Below are positions 50,875 to 60,052 of a DNA stretch of 64,000 nt, piece by piece (within the stretch, counting starts at the first letter, position 1; each line of letters starts with the position of its first letter). A program made the translations under genes and the position numbers. The notes beneath the pieces are model-generated. The model saw nothing but the letters and a program-made list of their open reading frames with translations, was not told the origin of the DNA and ran no database searches. The stretch covers positions 62,001-126,000 of the forward strand of contig NZ_JANCTD010000003.1 in the NCBI RefSeq assembly GCF_024297185.1. Direction: 5' to 3'. The DNA is from Lewinella sp. JB7 (lineage in GTDB: Bacteria > Bacteroidota > Bacteroidia > Chitinophagales > Saprospiraceae).

Positions 50875-52263
50875 ATGAAGCCTACCCTCAGCTTTTTCAC
50901 CCTCGCGCTCCTCCTTACCGGCTGTACCGACCCCATCACCGTCGGGTCCGACCTGCTGGACGACGATCGGGCGGAGACGGGGGAGACGACCGATGTCGCC
51001 TTCACGACCCGGGTCGTGCGGGAAGACAGTCTCTTTACCTTCAACGGCCTGAACCCTACGGCTCCGGGCACTTTCACCTTCGGGCAAATCGAAGATGCCA
51101 ACTTCGGCCAGGCCCGGCACAGCGTCTACCTGGTACCCCGGCTTCCGCGCAACGCCAGCGGTCTTCCCGTGGTTCCCTTATTTACCCAGCGTCCGGACAT
51201 CACGATCGATTCCGCCGTGCTGATCATTCCCATCGACACGGCCCGGGCGTTTTACGGCGCGGGTCGCACCTTCGCCGTGCGTGGGACGGAGATCTCCGCC
51301 CCCATTCCCTTCGATGAGGATGCCTACAGTACCTTCTCTACGGCCACCAACGGAATCGACTTGCTCGGAGAAAACAGCTTTACCGCTTCGGTAACTCCCA
51401 CCCAGGTGCGGGACACGGCCATTACCGGCAATTCCTTCCGCCGGGCCCACGTGCGCATTCGCATGGGGCAAGCCTTCATCGATCTGATCAGGAACCTGCC
51501 GTCATCGGCTTACGATGCGGATTCCACCTTCCGCGACAATTTTGCCGGACTTTACCTCGAGCCTCAGGAGAACAGCAATGCCCTCGTGACCTTGCTCCCC
51601 GGAGAAGTCGCCGCTACCTCCGCCGATACCCTTTACAACGGATTCAACATCTACTACCGCGACACCACCGACGCGCCGGCGGAGTACCGCATCAGCTTCC
51701 GACAGGTGCTTCCCAACTATGCTTACGATTTCAGCAACTCGCTGGTCGGCCAGTTGCTGGACGGGAACGATGATAACGACCTGACCGCCCTCGTGGGCCA
51801 GGGGGGCGTTGTCACCCGCCTCGATTTCACCGACCTGAGTGCGCTAAGCGATCGCGTGATCAATCGGGCGGAACTAGAAATCCCCGTCGCCGACGTGGAC
51901 GGCGTCACCTACACGGACTTTCCCCTGCCGAGCCGGGTGGAGTTGTGGTACCGCCCCAGCAGCGATGCGGAGTTGACGGTGATCACCGATCGTTTCGAGC
52001 TGAACCGCACCGGGGCCAGCCTGGCCAACATCTACAACTTTCTGGACGGTCGCCTGCGGACCGAGAACGGACTGCGGCTCTACGCCCCGGCCTTTACGGT
52101 GCATATGCAACGGATGGTGGACGGAGAAGTGCCGCCGACGGTTTATCTTCGCGTGACACCCCTGGAGAGCACCGAATTTCGGGCCGGCCGGGCCTTCCTC
52201 AACGGTCCCGCAAGCGCCGAGAATCCGGCCCGGGTAAGGATCACCTTCACCCAGCTGGATTAG
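50875..52263 (+). CDS. DUF4270 family lipoprotein
   Basis: A 462-residue outer-membrane-type lipoprotein, with a signal and lipobox LALLLTGC (Cys18). The sequence CTDPITVGSDLL starts the mature part, and the many short beta-strand segments (DSAVLIIPIDT, RTFAVRGTEISAPI, ANIYNFLDGRL, VYLRVTPLESTEF) fit DUF4270, a Bacteroidota-specific family. It lies in the common order GT5-like gene, DUF4270, glmS. Function unknown; surface exposure possible. Confidence 0.9.
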   Translation: MKPTLSFFTLALLLTGCTDPITVGSDLLDDDRAETGETTDVAFTTRVVREDSLFTFNGLNPTAPGTFTFGQIEDANFGQARHSVYLVPRLPRNASGLPVVPLFTQRPDITIDSAVLIIPIDTARAFYGAGRTFAVRGTEISAPIPFDEDAYSTFSTATNGIDLLGENSFTASVTPTQVRDTAITGNSFRRAHVRIRMGQAFIDLIRNLPSSAYDADSTFRDNFAGLYLEPQENSNALVTLLPGEVAATSADTLYNGFNIYYRDTTDAPAEYRISFRQVLPNYAYDFSNSLVGQLLDGNDDNDLTALVGQGGVVTRLDFTDLSALSDRVINRAELEIPVADVDGVTYTDFPLPSRVELWYRPSSDAELTVITDRFELNRTGASLANIYNFLDGRLRTENGLRLYAPAFTVHMQRMVDGEVPPTVYLRVTPLESTEFRAGRAFLNGPASAENPARVRITFTQLD

Positions 52264-52384
52264 CGCGGGCAACTAAGCGCCCGGGAATTCCGTTTGACCT
52301 CACGGGACCTTTACCTCACCGGGTCATTGCCCACGTTCAGCTACCGAGGCTCCACCCCCATAAACACCCTCAACACTCTTCTTT

Positions 52385-54223
52385 ATGTGTGGAATTGTAG
52401 GATACATCGGCCACCGCCAGGCCGACGCTCTGATTATCAAAGGACTGGAACGTTTGGAATACCGTGGCTACGACAGCGCCGGTATCGCCGTCCTGAACGA
52501 TAAACTGTCGATCTGGAAGAAAAAGGGGAAGGTAGCGGCACTGCGTAAAGAGATCGCCCAGAACGATACCCGGGGTACGGTTGGCATCGGCCATACGCGC
52601 TGGGCAACCCACGGGGAGCCTAACGATACGAATGCTCACCCCCACACCGGCGGCAGCGGCCGGCTGGCGCTGGTCCACAATGGCATCATCGAAAACTACG
52701 CCGTCCTGAAGAACGCCCTCATCGCCGAAGGCCACACCTTCGAGAGCGAGACGGACACCGAGGTACTGGTCCACCTCATCGAAGAGATTCAGGACGAGGG
52801 CGACCTGGCCCTGGAAGAGGCCGTTCGTCTGGCCCTGAACCGGGTGGAGGGAGCCTACGCCATTGCCGTGGTCGACAGCCGCAACCCCAGCATCCTCGTG
52901 GGTGCCCGCAAAGCCAGCCCCCTGGTCGTAGGCATCGGCGAGGGAGAGTATTTCATCGGCTCCGATGCTTCTCCCTTTCTCGACAGTACCCGCCGCGTGG
53001 TCTACCTCGACGACAACCAGATCGCCAGTATCACCCTGGAGCACGGGCTGCAGATCAAGAATACCGAAAACGAAACCCAGCCCCCCTTCATCCAGACCCT
53101 CGATATGCAGATCGAGGCCCTGGAAAAGAATGGCTACGAGCACTTCATGCTCAAGGAGATTTACGAACAGCCGACGACGATCTACGACGCCATGCGTGGA
53201 CGTATCAGCAGCAAGGAGAACCGGGTTACGCTGCGGGGACTGGAGGAATACGCCAACCGCTTCGTCCGCGCCAACCGGATCATCATCGTAGCGTGTGGTA
53301 CCAGCTACCACTCCGGCCTGATCGGCGAGTACCTCATCGAAGACCTGGCCCGCATTCCCGTGGAAGTGGAGTACGCCAGCGAATTCCGCTACCGCAACCC
53401 AATCATCAACGAGCGTGATATCGTTATCGCCCTCAGTCAGAGCGGGGAAACCGCCGACACCATGGCCGCCCTCGAACTCGCGAAGAGCAAGGGTGCCATG
53501 ATCTACGGCATCGTAAACGCGGTCGGCAGCAGCATCGCGCGGCTGACGGATGCCGGTAGCTACATTCATGCCGGACCCGAGATCGGCGTAGCCAGTACCA
53601 AGGCCTTCACCGGACAGGTGACCGTCCTGACCCTGCTGGCCCTCAGTATGGCCCAGAAGCTGAGCACCATTAGCAACACCACCTTCCAGACCCTGGTCAC
53701 CGAACTGGAACGCATCCCCGATAAGGTCAAGGAATGCCTGAAGGCGAATGACCACATTCGCTACATCGCCAAGGAAGTGATGCACCACCACAACGCCCTC
53801 TACCTCGGCCGGGGATACAACTTCCCGGTAGCTCTGGAGGGAGCGCTGAAGCTCAAGGAAATCAGCTACATACACGCCGAAGGATATCCGGCCGCCGAAA
53901 TGAAGCACGGCCCCATCGCCCTGATCGACGAAACGATGCCCGTCATCGTCACCGCGACCAACCGCTCCGCCTACGAAAAGATCGTAAGCAACGTGCAGGA
54001 AGTCCTTGCCCGCAAGGGCATGGTCATTGCGGTGGTCAATGAAGGCGAGACCGCCATCAGTAGTATCGCCAACCACGTGATTCACATACCGGACACCGAA
54101 GAACAACTCTCCCCCCTCCTTTCAGTCATCCCCCTCCAACTGCTGAGCTACCACATCGCCGTCGAACTGGGCCGCAACGTAGACCAGCCCCGCAACCTTG
54201 CTAAGTCGGTCACCGTTGAATAA
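52385..54223 (+). CDS. glmS: Glutamine--fructose-6-phosphate aminotransferase
   Basis: Makes glucosamine-6-phosphate for peptidoglycan and lipopolysaccharide. The 612-residue protein begins MCGIVGYIGHRQADALIIKGLERLEYRGYDSAGIAV, with nucleophile Cys2; HTRWATHGEP; two SIS domains with CGTSYHSGLIGEYLIE and SQSGETADTMAAL; C-terminal DQPRNLAKSVTVE. Complete. No glmS ribozyme-like or other leader element was recognised in the 121-bp upstream gap. Confidence 0.98.
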   Translation: MCGIVGYIGHRQADALIIKGLERLEYRGYDSAGIAVLNDKLSIWKKKGKVAALRKEIAQNDTRGTVGIGHTRWATHGEPNDTNAHPHTGGSGRLALVHNGIIENYAVLKNALIAEGHTFESETDTEVLVHLIEEIQDEGDLALEEAVRLALNRVEGAYAIAVVDSRNPSILVGARKASPLVVGIGEGEYFIGSDASPFLDSTRRVVYLDDNQIASITLEHGLQIKNTENETQPPFIQTLDMQIEALEKNGYEHFMLKEIYEQPTTIYDAMRGRISSKENRVTLRGLEEYANRFVRANRIIIVACGTSYHSGLIGEYLIEDLARIPVEVEYASEFRYRNPIINERDIVIALSQSGETADTMAALELAKSKGAMIYGIVNAVGSSIARLTDAGSYIHAGPEIGVASTKAFTGQVTVLTLLALSMAQKLSTISNTTFQTLVTELERIPDKVKECLKANDHIRYIAKEVMHHHNALYLGRGYNFPVALEGALKLKEISYIHAEGYPAAEMKHGPIALIDETMPVIVTATNRSAYEKIVSNVQEVLARKGMVIAVVNEGETAISSIANHVIHIPDTEEQLSPLLSVIPLQLLSYHIAVELGRNVDQPRNLAKSVTVE

Positions 54224-54291
54224 GCCGGGTTCGCACACTCACCCCACGCCCGCACTCGGATGGCCCCTACACGCTTTAACAACTACCTCGT

Positions 54292-54987
54292 ATGAAATGG
54301 GACATAGATTATAATACCAGCAACGCCGAACTCATCTACAGCGAATACGGACGCACCGTCCAGGAATTGCTGCAGAAGGCAAACGAAATCGAACAGGATG
54401 ACGAGCGCCAGGCCTACGTGGAGCGCGTCATCAAGCTGATGCTGCAGATGCAACCGAGCGTCAAGCAGCAGGAGAACTACGAGGAGCGCCTCTGGAAACA
54501 TGCCTTCCGCATTGCCGGCGGAGAACTGAACGTGACCGTCCCCGAAGGCATCAACGCAACTCCGGACCCCGAGGGCGTCACGCCCGAACCTCTACCCTAC
54601 CCCGACACCAACAAGCGCATGTTGCACTACGGGAAGAACGTCCTCGCCCTGATCGAGGAAGGAAAAAAGATGGAAGACGGACCGGAGCGCGATCTGGTGA
54701 CCTACACGGCTGCTTATTACATGAAAGTAGCCCTGTCCGACTGGCGTGATGGCAAGTTTTACAACGAGGACATGATCCGCAAGGACCTCTACGAGATCAG
54801 CGATAAGGTGCTCGTACTCCCACCCGACGCCAAGATCGGCGAACCCAGCGGCAACCAGCCGTCTCAGGACAATGGATCCCGGCGCAAAAAGAAGAAAAAG
54901 AAGAGCGGCGGCGGTGGCGGCGGCGGTAGCAACAACCGTAGCCGGGGCTCCAGCAGCCGGAGCAGTCGCAACCGGCGGCGGCGCTAA
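54292..54987 (+). CDS. DUF4290 family protein
   Basis: A 231-residue cytosolic protein. MKWDIDYNTSNAELIYSEYGRTVQELLQKA and KRMLHYGKNVLALIEEGKKMEDGPERDLVTYTAAYYMKVALSDWRDGKFYNEDMIRKDL are typical of DUF4290, a Bacteroidota family of unknown role. The C-terminus (about 195-231) is a very basic and low-complexity tail, lysine run then glycine run then Arg/Ser repeats, likely to bind nucleic acid. It follows glmS by 68 bp. Confidence 0.9.
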   Translation: MKWDIDYNTSNAELIYSEYGRTVQELLQKANEIEQDDERQAYVERVIKLMLQMQPSVKQQENYEERLWKHAFRIAGGELNVTVPEGINATPDPEGVTPEPLPYPDTNKRMLHYGKNVLALIEEGKKMEDGPERDLVTYTAAYYMKVALSDWRDGKFYNEDMIRKDLYEISDKVLVLPPDAKIGEPSGNQPSQDNGSRRKKKKKKSGGGGGGGSNNRSRGSSSRSSRNRRRR

Positions 54988-55020
54988 CTCCGCCCCTACT
55001 TACCCTTCCGGTGCCTACGA

Positions 55021-55057
55021 AAAAAGCCCCGCTACATCAGGTGTAGCGGGGCTTTTT
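55021..55057. terminator. Bidirectional terminator between DUF4290 gene and rpsT
   Basis: 16-bp perfect stem from five A to five T, arms at 55021-55036 and 55042-55057 with GC core GCCCCGCTACA and a 5-nt loop. It serves both the plus-strand DUF4290 gene and the minus-strand rpsT. Confidence 0.95.
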
Positions 55058-55074
55058 AGTGCAGCGGATAAGAC

Positions 55075-55329
55075 CTAGGCCATCCGGTTAACGTGCTGAG
55101 CGAGACCGCTCTTCAGGTTGGCTGCCTTGTTCGCGTGCCATAGGTTGCGCTTCGCCAGGCGATCGATCATACTGAAGAGGCGCGGAAGCTGCTTTTCGGC
55201 TTCGCTGCGATCCTCGAGATCCCGCAACTTGCGGATGGCCGTACGGGCCGACTTCTTATAGTAACGGTTGTGCAGACGCTTTCTCTCGTCCTGACGAATG
55301 CGCTTTTTAGCAGACTTATGGTGTGCCAT
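55075..55329 (-). CDS. rpsT: 30S ribosomal protein S20
   Basis: 84-residue basic 16S rRNA-binding protein. MAHHKSAKKRIRQDERKRLHNRYYKKSARTAIRKLRDL, with LPRLFSMIDRLAKRNLWHANKAANLKSGLAQHVN, is clearly S20. Start ATG 55327-55329. Single gene with the bidirectional terminator. Confidence 0.98.
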   Translation of the reverse strand: MAHHKSAKKRIRQDERKRLHNRYYKKSARTAIRKLRDLEDRSEAEKQLPRLFSMIDRLAKRNLWHANKAANLKSGLAQHVNRMA

Positions 55330-55411
55330 TGGTATAATTTTATTTCTTCGTTTTACTCCGCCAGATGGATAGAGCTCAATCAGTCCGCAAAAGTACGCCT
55401 TATTATTCAGC

Positions 55412-57688
55412 TTACCAACTGTAGGCCAGGCGAAAATTCAGGCTACGCCCCGGTGCGTCCGCAAAGTACCGCTGACGGTCGAGGTAGTCGCGGTAAGTTT
55501 GGTTGAGCACGTTTTCCACCTCGAGCACCAGGTCCAGTCGTCGGTCACCGAATGTAAGTTGCCGGGAGAGGCTGGCGTCCACCAGCGCGTAGGCGGGGGG
55601 CGGAGGTAGCAAATCCCGAGCTTCGTCCACGTTTCCGCGCCGCCCGACCACCAATCCGGAAAGGCTCAGGTTCAGCCCGTGGGGCAGCGGATAAGTAAGC
55701 ACCGTCCGCCAGTTGACGGGAGGTACGTACAGCAGGCCGGTCGCGTCGGTGAGGTTCCAGCCGCGGATCATCGCTAACCGGCTATCGATCTCCAGTGGGC
55801 CCAGCTGGGCGAACACGTTCAGCTTCGCGCCGATGAGCTCGGCATCGACTCCACGGTAGCGGAACACCGGGAAGGCGCCCCGCAGGGTCAGCCGCAGTTC
55901 TTCCTGCGGCTCCAGATTGATGTAATCGCCGATGCGTTGGTAAAAGCCGCCGACTCCCAAAGTCAGCTTGCCGTTCGCTCCGGAATAGTGCATGCCGGCG
56001 GACAGCTTAGCGCTGCGCTCCGGTACCAGGGAACTATCCCCCTCCTCGATACCGCTGACGCCCTGGTGCAGGCCCTGGCTGTACAGCTCGTTGATCTGGG
56101 GCGGGCGCTCCCGGTAGGTAAATTCAAAATCGGCCCGGAACTGCTGGCTCAGTTTGACGCTGGCTCCCGCGGCCCCGCCCAGCGCATTGTAGTTGTGGTG
56201 GTAGCGTAGGATGCGTCGGGGAAGATCGCGACTGATGGTGACCGGAGCGTAGTACTGGCGATCAAGTCGCAGGCCCACGTGGTAGCGAAGCGCTCCAATC
56301 TGGCGCCGGAAAGTACCGTACAGGGCAGCCCGGCGCGCGTCATAGTCGGGGATGAGTGGCAGAATTCCGGTGCCGGGTTGGTTGTGGTTGTTGACGTATT
56401 CCAGCTGAATGCCGGCTTCCACTTGTGCTCCTTCGGAAAGCTCACGGCGGTAAGTCCCCTGGAGGTAATGCGTCAGTTGTAACAACTGCAGGGCCGCCCG
56501 ATCATCGTCTCCCCGGCGGACGTCGTACTCCTTACGGTCGTCCAACTGACCACCGTACACAACGGTGAGGCGCTCCTGCTCGGAAGGCTGATATTCCAGC
56601 TCTCCCTTGAGCAAATGATGGCTGACCGTCTGCCGGGGGGAAGCAATACCGTACGAAAATGCATCCTCGGTGAAGAAGGGCTCGGAGCGTCCGATGGCGT
56701 CTTCCAGATCACTCAGGTTGCCGATGTGGGAGCCCCGCAGTACGCCGACCTCCGCGTTGAACATACTGTAATACGCGCGGGCGGTAAGCTTGGGGTGCAA
56801 GTACTTGGCAAGCTGCAGGGCCAGATTCCCTTCCCGTCTTCCCGTATTCGTGAGGTAATAATCGGGCGTATGCTGGTCGCCCGCGTACTTCAGACTTCCG
56901 CTGAGGCGGTAAGCCACGAAGGCGGAATCCGTAAGGCGAGCGTTCAGGGTATGCCCCCGTCCGTTGGAACGGTAACCGTAGGCCACCTTACCCCCCGACC
57001 GTGTGCGGGGCGTGAGCTCAGCAGGCTCGATCAGGACCGTCGGACCCAGCGTACTACCACCGTAGCGCAATGCGTCCGCCCCCTCTACCACGCGAACGTA
57101 AGCCGCGACCCAGGGATCGATCTCCGGAGCGTGATCGTTGCCCCACTGCTGGCCGGACTGCGCCACGTCGTTGTTCTGAATGCTGAGCCGATTGCCGAAC
57201 AGGCCGTCGAAAATGGGCTTGGCCGCCGCCGTACCGGTGCGCAGGGTGCTTACGCCGTTGATCGACTCCAGTACGTCGCTCAGTTGGCGGTCTGACTGCC
57301 GGTCGAGCCGTTCCTCGTACCCGGTGGCGCCTGCGGTAGAGATAACGGTGACGGTCTGGGTATAGTGATCGTGGTGGTGGAGGTACACTTCCAGCAAAGT
57401 ATCCGAACGGAAATCAAAGCTTACCTCCTCGGGATCGCAACCGACGTGGCTGAACCGGAGCGTGAGCGGGCCGGGACACAGTTGAGTGACGGCGAACCGC
57501 CCCGTTTCGTCCGCCTGAATTCCCCTCCCCTGTTCGACGATGTAGACACTGGCAAAGGACATTTCCTCGATGCCGTGCGCGTCCCTGATCCGCCCGCTGA
57601 CCTGCCCATTGCAAGTCTGGGCGGGGACGCGGGAGCTAAGTAGAATCAGCGAAGCAAACAGACCGGCCGCCAGCGAAAAGTATCGCAT
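55412..57688 (-). CDS. TonB-dependent receptor with carboxypeptidase-like domain
   Basis: Outer-membrane active transporter of 758 residues. ATG at 57686-57688 gives a signal peptide (MRYFSLAAGLFASLILLSSRVPAQ); the longer frame starts at TTG. A short CarboxypepD_reg-like domain (GRIRDAHGIEEMSFASVYIVEQGRGIQADETGRFAV), a plug (QLSDVLESINGVSTLRTGTAAAKPIFDGLFGNRLSIQNNDVAQSGQQWGNDHAPEIDPW) and a barrel ending in LNFRLAYSW. The plug resembles zinc/copper-type receptors of the ZnuD kind. Encoded 1 bp downstream of the lipoprotein gene and near a Fur-family gene, so metal import is likely. Confidence 0.93.
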   Translation of the reverse strand: MRYFSLAAGLFASLILLSSRVPAQTCNGQVSGRIRDAHGIEEMSFASVYIVEQGRGIQADETGRFAVTQLCPGPLTLRFSHVGCDPEEVSFDFRSDTLLEVYLHHHDHYTQTVTVISTAGATGYEERLDRQSDRQLSDVLESINGVSTLRTGTAAAKPIFDGLFGNRLSIQNNDVAQSGQQWGNDHAPEIDPWVAAYVRVVEGADALRYGGSTLGPTVLIEPAELTPRTRSGGKVAYGYRSNGRGHTLNARLTDSAFVAYRLSGSLKYAGDQHTPDYYLTNTGRREGNLALQLAKYLHPKLTARAYYSMFNAEVGVLRGSHIGNLSDLEDAIGRSEPFFTEDAFSYGIASPRQTVSHHLLKGELEYQPSEQERLTVVYGGQLDDRKEYDVRRGDDDRAALQLLQLTHYLQGTYRRELSEGAQVEAGIQLEYVNNHNQPGTGILPLIPDYDARRAALYGTFRRQIGALRYHVGLRLDRQYYAPVTISRDLPRRILRYHHNYNALGGAAGASVKLSQQFRADFEFTYRERPPQINELYSQGLHQGVSGIEEGDSSLVPERSAKLSAGMHYSGANGKLTLGVGGFYQRIGDYINLEPQEELRLTLRGAFPVFRYRGVDAELIGAKLNVFAQLGPLEIDSRLAMIRGWNLTDATGLLYVPPVNWRTVLTYPLPHGLNLSLSGLVVGRRGNVDEARDLLPPPPAYALVDASLSRQLTFGDRRLDLVLEVENVLNQTYRDYLDRQRYFADAPGRSLNFRLAYSW

Positions 57689-57689
57689 G

Positions 57690-58253
57690 CTAGTTGCCAA
57701 TGGAGACGGGGAAGCTGATCTCGATGTCAGTTTCGCCGCCCGCGGAGGCCGGCGTGGAGATGCCTACACCGGCAGCCGCTTTATTCGGTTCGTGGCGGAG
57801 AATGATGACCAGATTACCGCTGGAGAAGCTGCCGGCGCGCAGTTCCGTCCGCAGACCGACGGGGTCGCCGTTGCCGTCGGAATCCAGGTAGGTGAGCTGA
57901 ACGTCCAGACCGGGGTCAGGGACGAAGAAGAACTGGTGATCCGCGGCCTCATCCTCGATTTCCGTAGTGATGTCTACCGGTGGCGTGCTGGCGCTGTTGA
58001 GCACCTGTATCCGTCCCTCGTAGGTGGTGCCTGCGCTGAGGTTGCCGCTTACAATCTGGGTGGGGGCGGTTCCGCCGTCGCCGTCGGGATCCGAAAAGGA
58101 TAAAACCACCGCATCCCCTCCTCCAACCGGGCTCAGCGTATACGTGACATCCGTGATCACCTCCTCCTCGTTGATGAGGATGGGGTCGTCGTCGCTGCCA
58201 CAGGCAGCGATCAATAACAGAGAAATTACTACGAAGGCAAAATACTTGGTCAT
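57690..58253 (-). CDS. Lipoprotein linked to the TonB receptor
   Basis: A 187-residue lipoprotein: MTKYFAFVVISLLLIAACGSDDD gives a lipobox Cys at about residue 18. The mature part is acidic and beta-rich (VTYTLSPVGGGDAVVLSFSDPDGDGG; LDVQLTYLDSDGNGDPVGL), with DxDGDG-type acidic loops. I recognise no named family, but such small lipoproteins commonly precede ZnuD-like receptors in Bacteroidota. ATG 58251-58253 is preferred to an upstream ATG. Operon with the TonB receptor, divergent from the Fur-family gene. Confidence 0.8.
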   Translation of the reverse strand: MTKYFAFVVISLLLIAACGSDDDPILINEEEVITDVTYTLSPVGGGDAVVLSFSDPDGDGGTAPTQIVSGNLSAGTTYEGRIQVLNSASTPPVDITTEIEDEAADHQFFFVPDPGLDVQLTYLDSDGNGDPVGLRTELRAGSFSSGNLVIILRHEPNKAAAGVGISTPASAGGETDIEISFPVSIGN

Positions 58254-58296
58254 TGGAGCGAAATTTGTTAACCCAATCAAAGGTAGCCAGCATATC

Positions 58297-58321
58297 GTTA
58301 TTGCGACAAATTTGCATTAAC
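58297..58321. promoter_or_regulatory. Candidate Fur/Zur-type operator
   Basis: Near-perfect inverted repeat GTTATTGC (58297-58304) and GCATTAAC (58314-58321) around 9 bp, in the 76-bp divergent gap between the lipoprotein-receptor operon and the Fur-family gene. A 25-bp AT-rich palindrome at such a place fits a Fur-family operator. Inference from position. Confidence 0.6.
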
Positions 58322-58329
58322 TTTATTCC

Positions 58330-58752
58330 ATGTCCCGCCGTAACACCGCCTCGAAGTCCGCCGTACTACATCTCATCCAGCAAAGCGATTGCGCGCTTAG
58401 CCAGGAGATGGTGGCCGATCGCCTGCGCACCGACATCAATCGATCGACCATATACCGGATACTGAACCGCTTCGTGGAGGACGGACTGGTCCACCGCGTC
58501 GTCGGCGAGGACGGCCGCCAGTACTTTGCCCGTTGCTCCGGCTGCACCCCCGAGGTGCATCGCCACGATCATCCGCACTTTCACTGTACGGCCTGCGAGC
58601 GGGTCGAGTGCCTGAGTGAACCCGTCAACATTAGTATTCCGGCCGGTTACCGGGCCCAGTTTCTGAACGTGACCGTGTCCGGCCTCTGCGGCGACTGCAG
58701 CTCCGATCACGAAAAAGCCCCTTCCGCCGGGGGGCGAAAGGGGCTTTCCTAG
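58330..58752 (+). CDS. Fur-family regulator (Zur-like)
   Basis: Metal-responsive repressor of 140 residues. The winged-helix DNA-binding region (ALSQEMVADRLRTDINRSTIYRILNRFVEDGLVHRV) is followed by a metal-binding region CSGCTPEVHRHDHPHFHCTACERVECL and a C-terminal CGDC pair; the two CxxC pairs form the structural zinc site, and the HRHDHPHFH cluster supplies regulatory ligands. It lies divergent from a TonB receptor operon, so zinc or another metal is likely. The last 13 or so residues (EKAPSAGGRKGLS) are encoded by the terminator of the neighbouring gene. Confidence 0.9.
   Translation: MSRRNTASKSAVLHLIQQSDCALSQEMVADRLRTDINRSTIYRILNRFVEDGLVHRVVGEDGRQYFARCSGCTPEVHRHDHPHFHCTACERVECLSEPVNISIPAGYRAQFLNVTVSGLCGDCSSDHEKAPSAGGRKGLS
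58712..58747 (-). terminator. Terminator of the beta-lactamase-fold gene inside the Fur gene 3' end
   Basis: Stem AAAGCCCCTT (58714-58723) and AAGGGGCTTT (58738-58747). On the minus strand it is followed by T's (58716-58712), so it terminates the convergent gene ending at 58768. It lies within the last codons of the Fur-family gene. Confidence 0.85.
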
Positions 58753-58767
58753 CGGCAGGGTTACTGC

Positions 58768-59784
58768 TTAGCTGTGGCGGGCCAGGCGATCCATGACGGC
58801 GCCCAGGTCACGAATGATCTGCTCGCCGGCGGGGTCTTCTACGAGGGCGGTCATAATGTAGTTCCGCCGGGGACCCTGCACGAGTGCGCAATCGGCGTGG
58901 TAGACGCTCCAGGAGCCGGACTTGCGGTACACCTTGGCATCGGGGGCTACCCGATCAAGGGTGTTCACAAATTTGTGGTGCAGCTCGGGGTCAACGAGGT
59001 ATTCCATCATTTTGGCGCTGCTCTTTTCGGAGACGAGTTGACCGTTGGCCAAGAGGTAGAAGTAGCGGCAGATCTGGTCGGTCGTGGCGGCATGACTGAT
59101 GCCCTTCATGGGGTCGGGGTACCGGCGGCCACCGGCGGCGTAGCGCTTGCCCACCCACAGGCCACCACCGAAGCTGGGATCGTAGAGCTTGTGCTTAGGA
59201 TCACGCATGGTGCGCTCGATGTGCTCGAAGGTGACGCGATCGATCATGCGGGTAGTGGCGGCGTTGTTGGACTTCGCGATCATGAGCCGCATATCGCTCT
59301 TTACTTCGGCCGTTTCCTTTAGTTCGCCCCGCTCGATGGCGTCGTGCGCCGCGGCCAGCACCGCGATCTTGGGCAGGCTGGCGGCGTACATCATGTTGCG
59401 ACCGTTCAGGGTAGCGAAGCGGGGGTTGTTCTCGTCGGACATATCCACGAGACCTACGGACAATTTTTTATTCCGGTAGAGTTTTGCCCAGACGGGGTTG
59501 GCCATGATTACGGCCTTCAGCTCGGACTCGAAAGATTTGTCTTCGAAATCGCGCAGCCGGAAGGCGGGCGCGGCGGCTGCGGCAACGGGAGCCTCGACGG
59601 GCTCATCAACATTGGCGGGGGTTGTTACTTTTTCCCGGCCTTCCGTCTCCAGATTGACGGGAACGAAAAAGGCGGAGGCGGTGGTGAATTCTCCGTTAAC
59701 GTAACGGGAGATATCGAACTCGGAGCTACTGGTAAATAGAGCGGCGGCTACCGAAAGGAGGAGAAAAAAAGACTTCTTTAGCAT
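58768..59784 (-). CDS. Exported beta-lactamase-fold serine hydrolase (class A-like)
   Basis: A 338-residue exported protein. ATG 59782-59784 gives a signal peptide (MLKKSFFLLLSVAAALFTSS). After a Pro/Ala linker (about 50-75), a beta-lactamase/transpeptidase-like domain has SLPK (Ser136-Lys139) and SNN (172-174) and KSG (in YRKSGSW) as the third motif. A class A Glu166-type omega loop is not obvious. It might be a beta-lactamase, D,D-peptidase or an inactive relative. The gene has a TATATTTG -7 box at 59942-59949 and a long leader. Confidence 0.85.
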   Translation of the reverse strand: MLKKSFFLLLSVAAALFTSSSEFDISRYVNGEFTTASAFFVPVNLETEGREKVTTPANVDEPVEAPVAAAAAPAFRLRDFEDKSFESELKAVIMANPVWAKLYRNKKLSVGLVDMSDENNPRFATLNGRNMMYAASLPKIAVLAAAHDAIERGELKETAEVKSDMRLMIAKSNNAATTRMIDRVTFEHIERTMRDPKHKLYDPSFGGGLWVGKRYAAGGRRYPDPMKGISHAATTDQICRYFYLLANGQLVSEKSSAKMMEYLVDPELHHKFVNTLDRVAPDAKVYRKSGSWSVYHADCALVQGPRRNYIMTALVEDPAGEQIIRDLGAVMDRLARHS

Positions 59785-60052
59785 AAGTAGAAAGCGTGCT
59801 CGTGATGAGATTAGACCATCCGCGAGGAAGATCAAAAAAGGGGCTAAAGTCTCGTGTTGGTTTCTGGAAGGTCGCGCTCGTAAGCCCGGCGACGGGGCAA
59901 AATCCGGTAACTCCCGTAGGAGCGTTTGGCTAAATACAATACAAATATAGACAAGGTTGGCCGGTAAGTACGCGGAAATAGCGTCCAAACCCCGTTTAAC
60001 AGAATCTTAACGGCGGTGATTTCGCCCTTCGTATGCGCCGAACGGAAAAATA
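59785..60052. other. Leader/promoter region between prfC end and the beta-lactamase-fold gene
   Basis: 268 bp with no ORF. TATATTTG on the minus strand (plus-strand CAAATATA, 59942-59949) is a consensus -7 box for the gene to the left, giving a leader of about 150 nt. The remainder shows no clear structure. Confidence 0.6.

Noticed and set aside
58768..59784. Acquired antibiotic-resistance beta-lactamase
   Set aside because: Motifs are divergent (KSG, no clear class A omega-loop Glu), no mobile element adjoins, and composition is native; kept as generic serine hydrolase.
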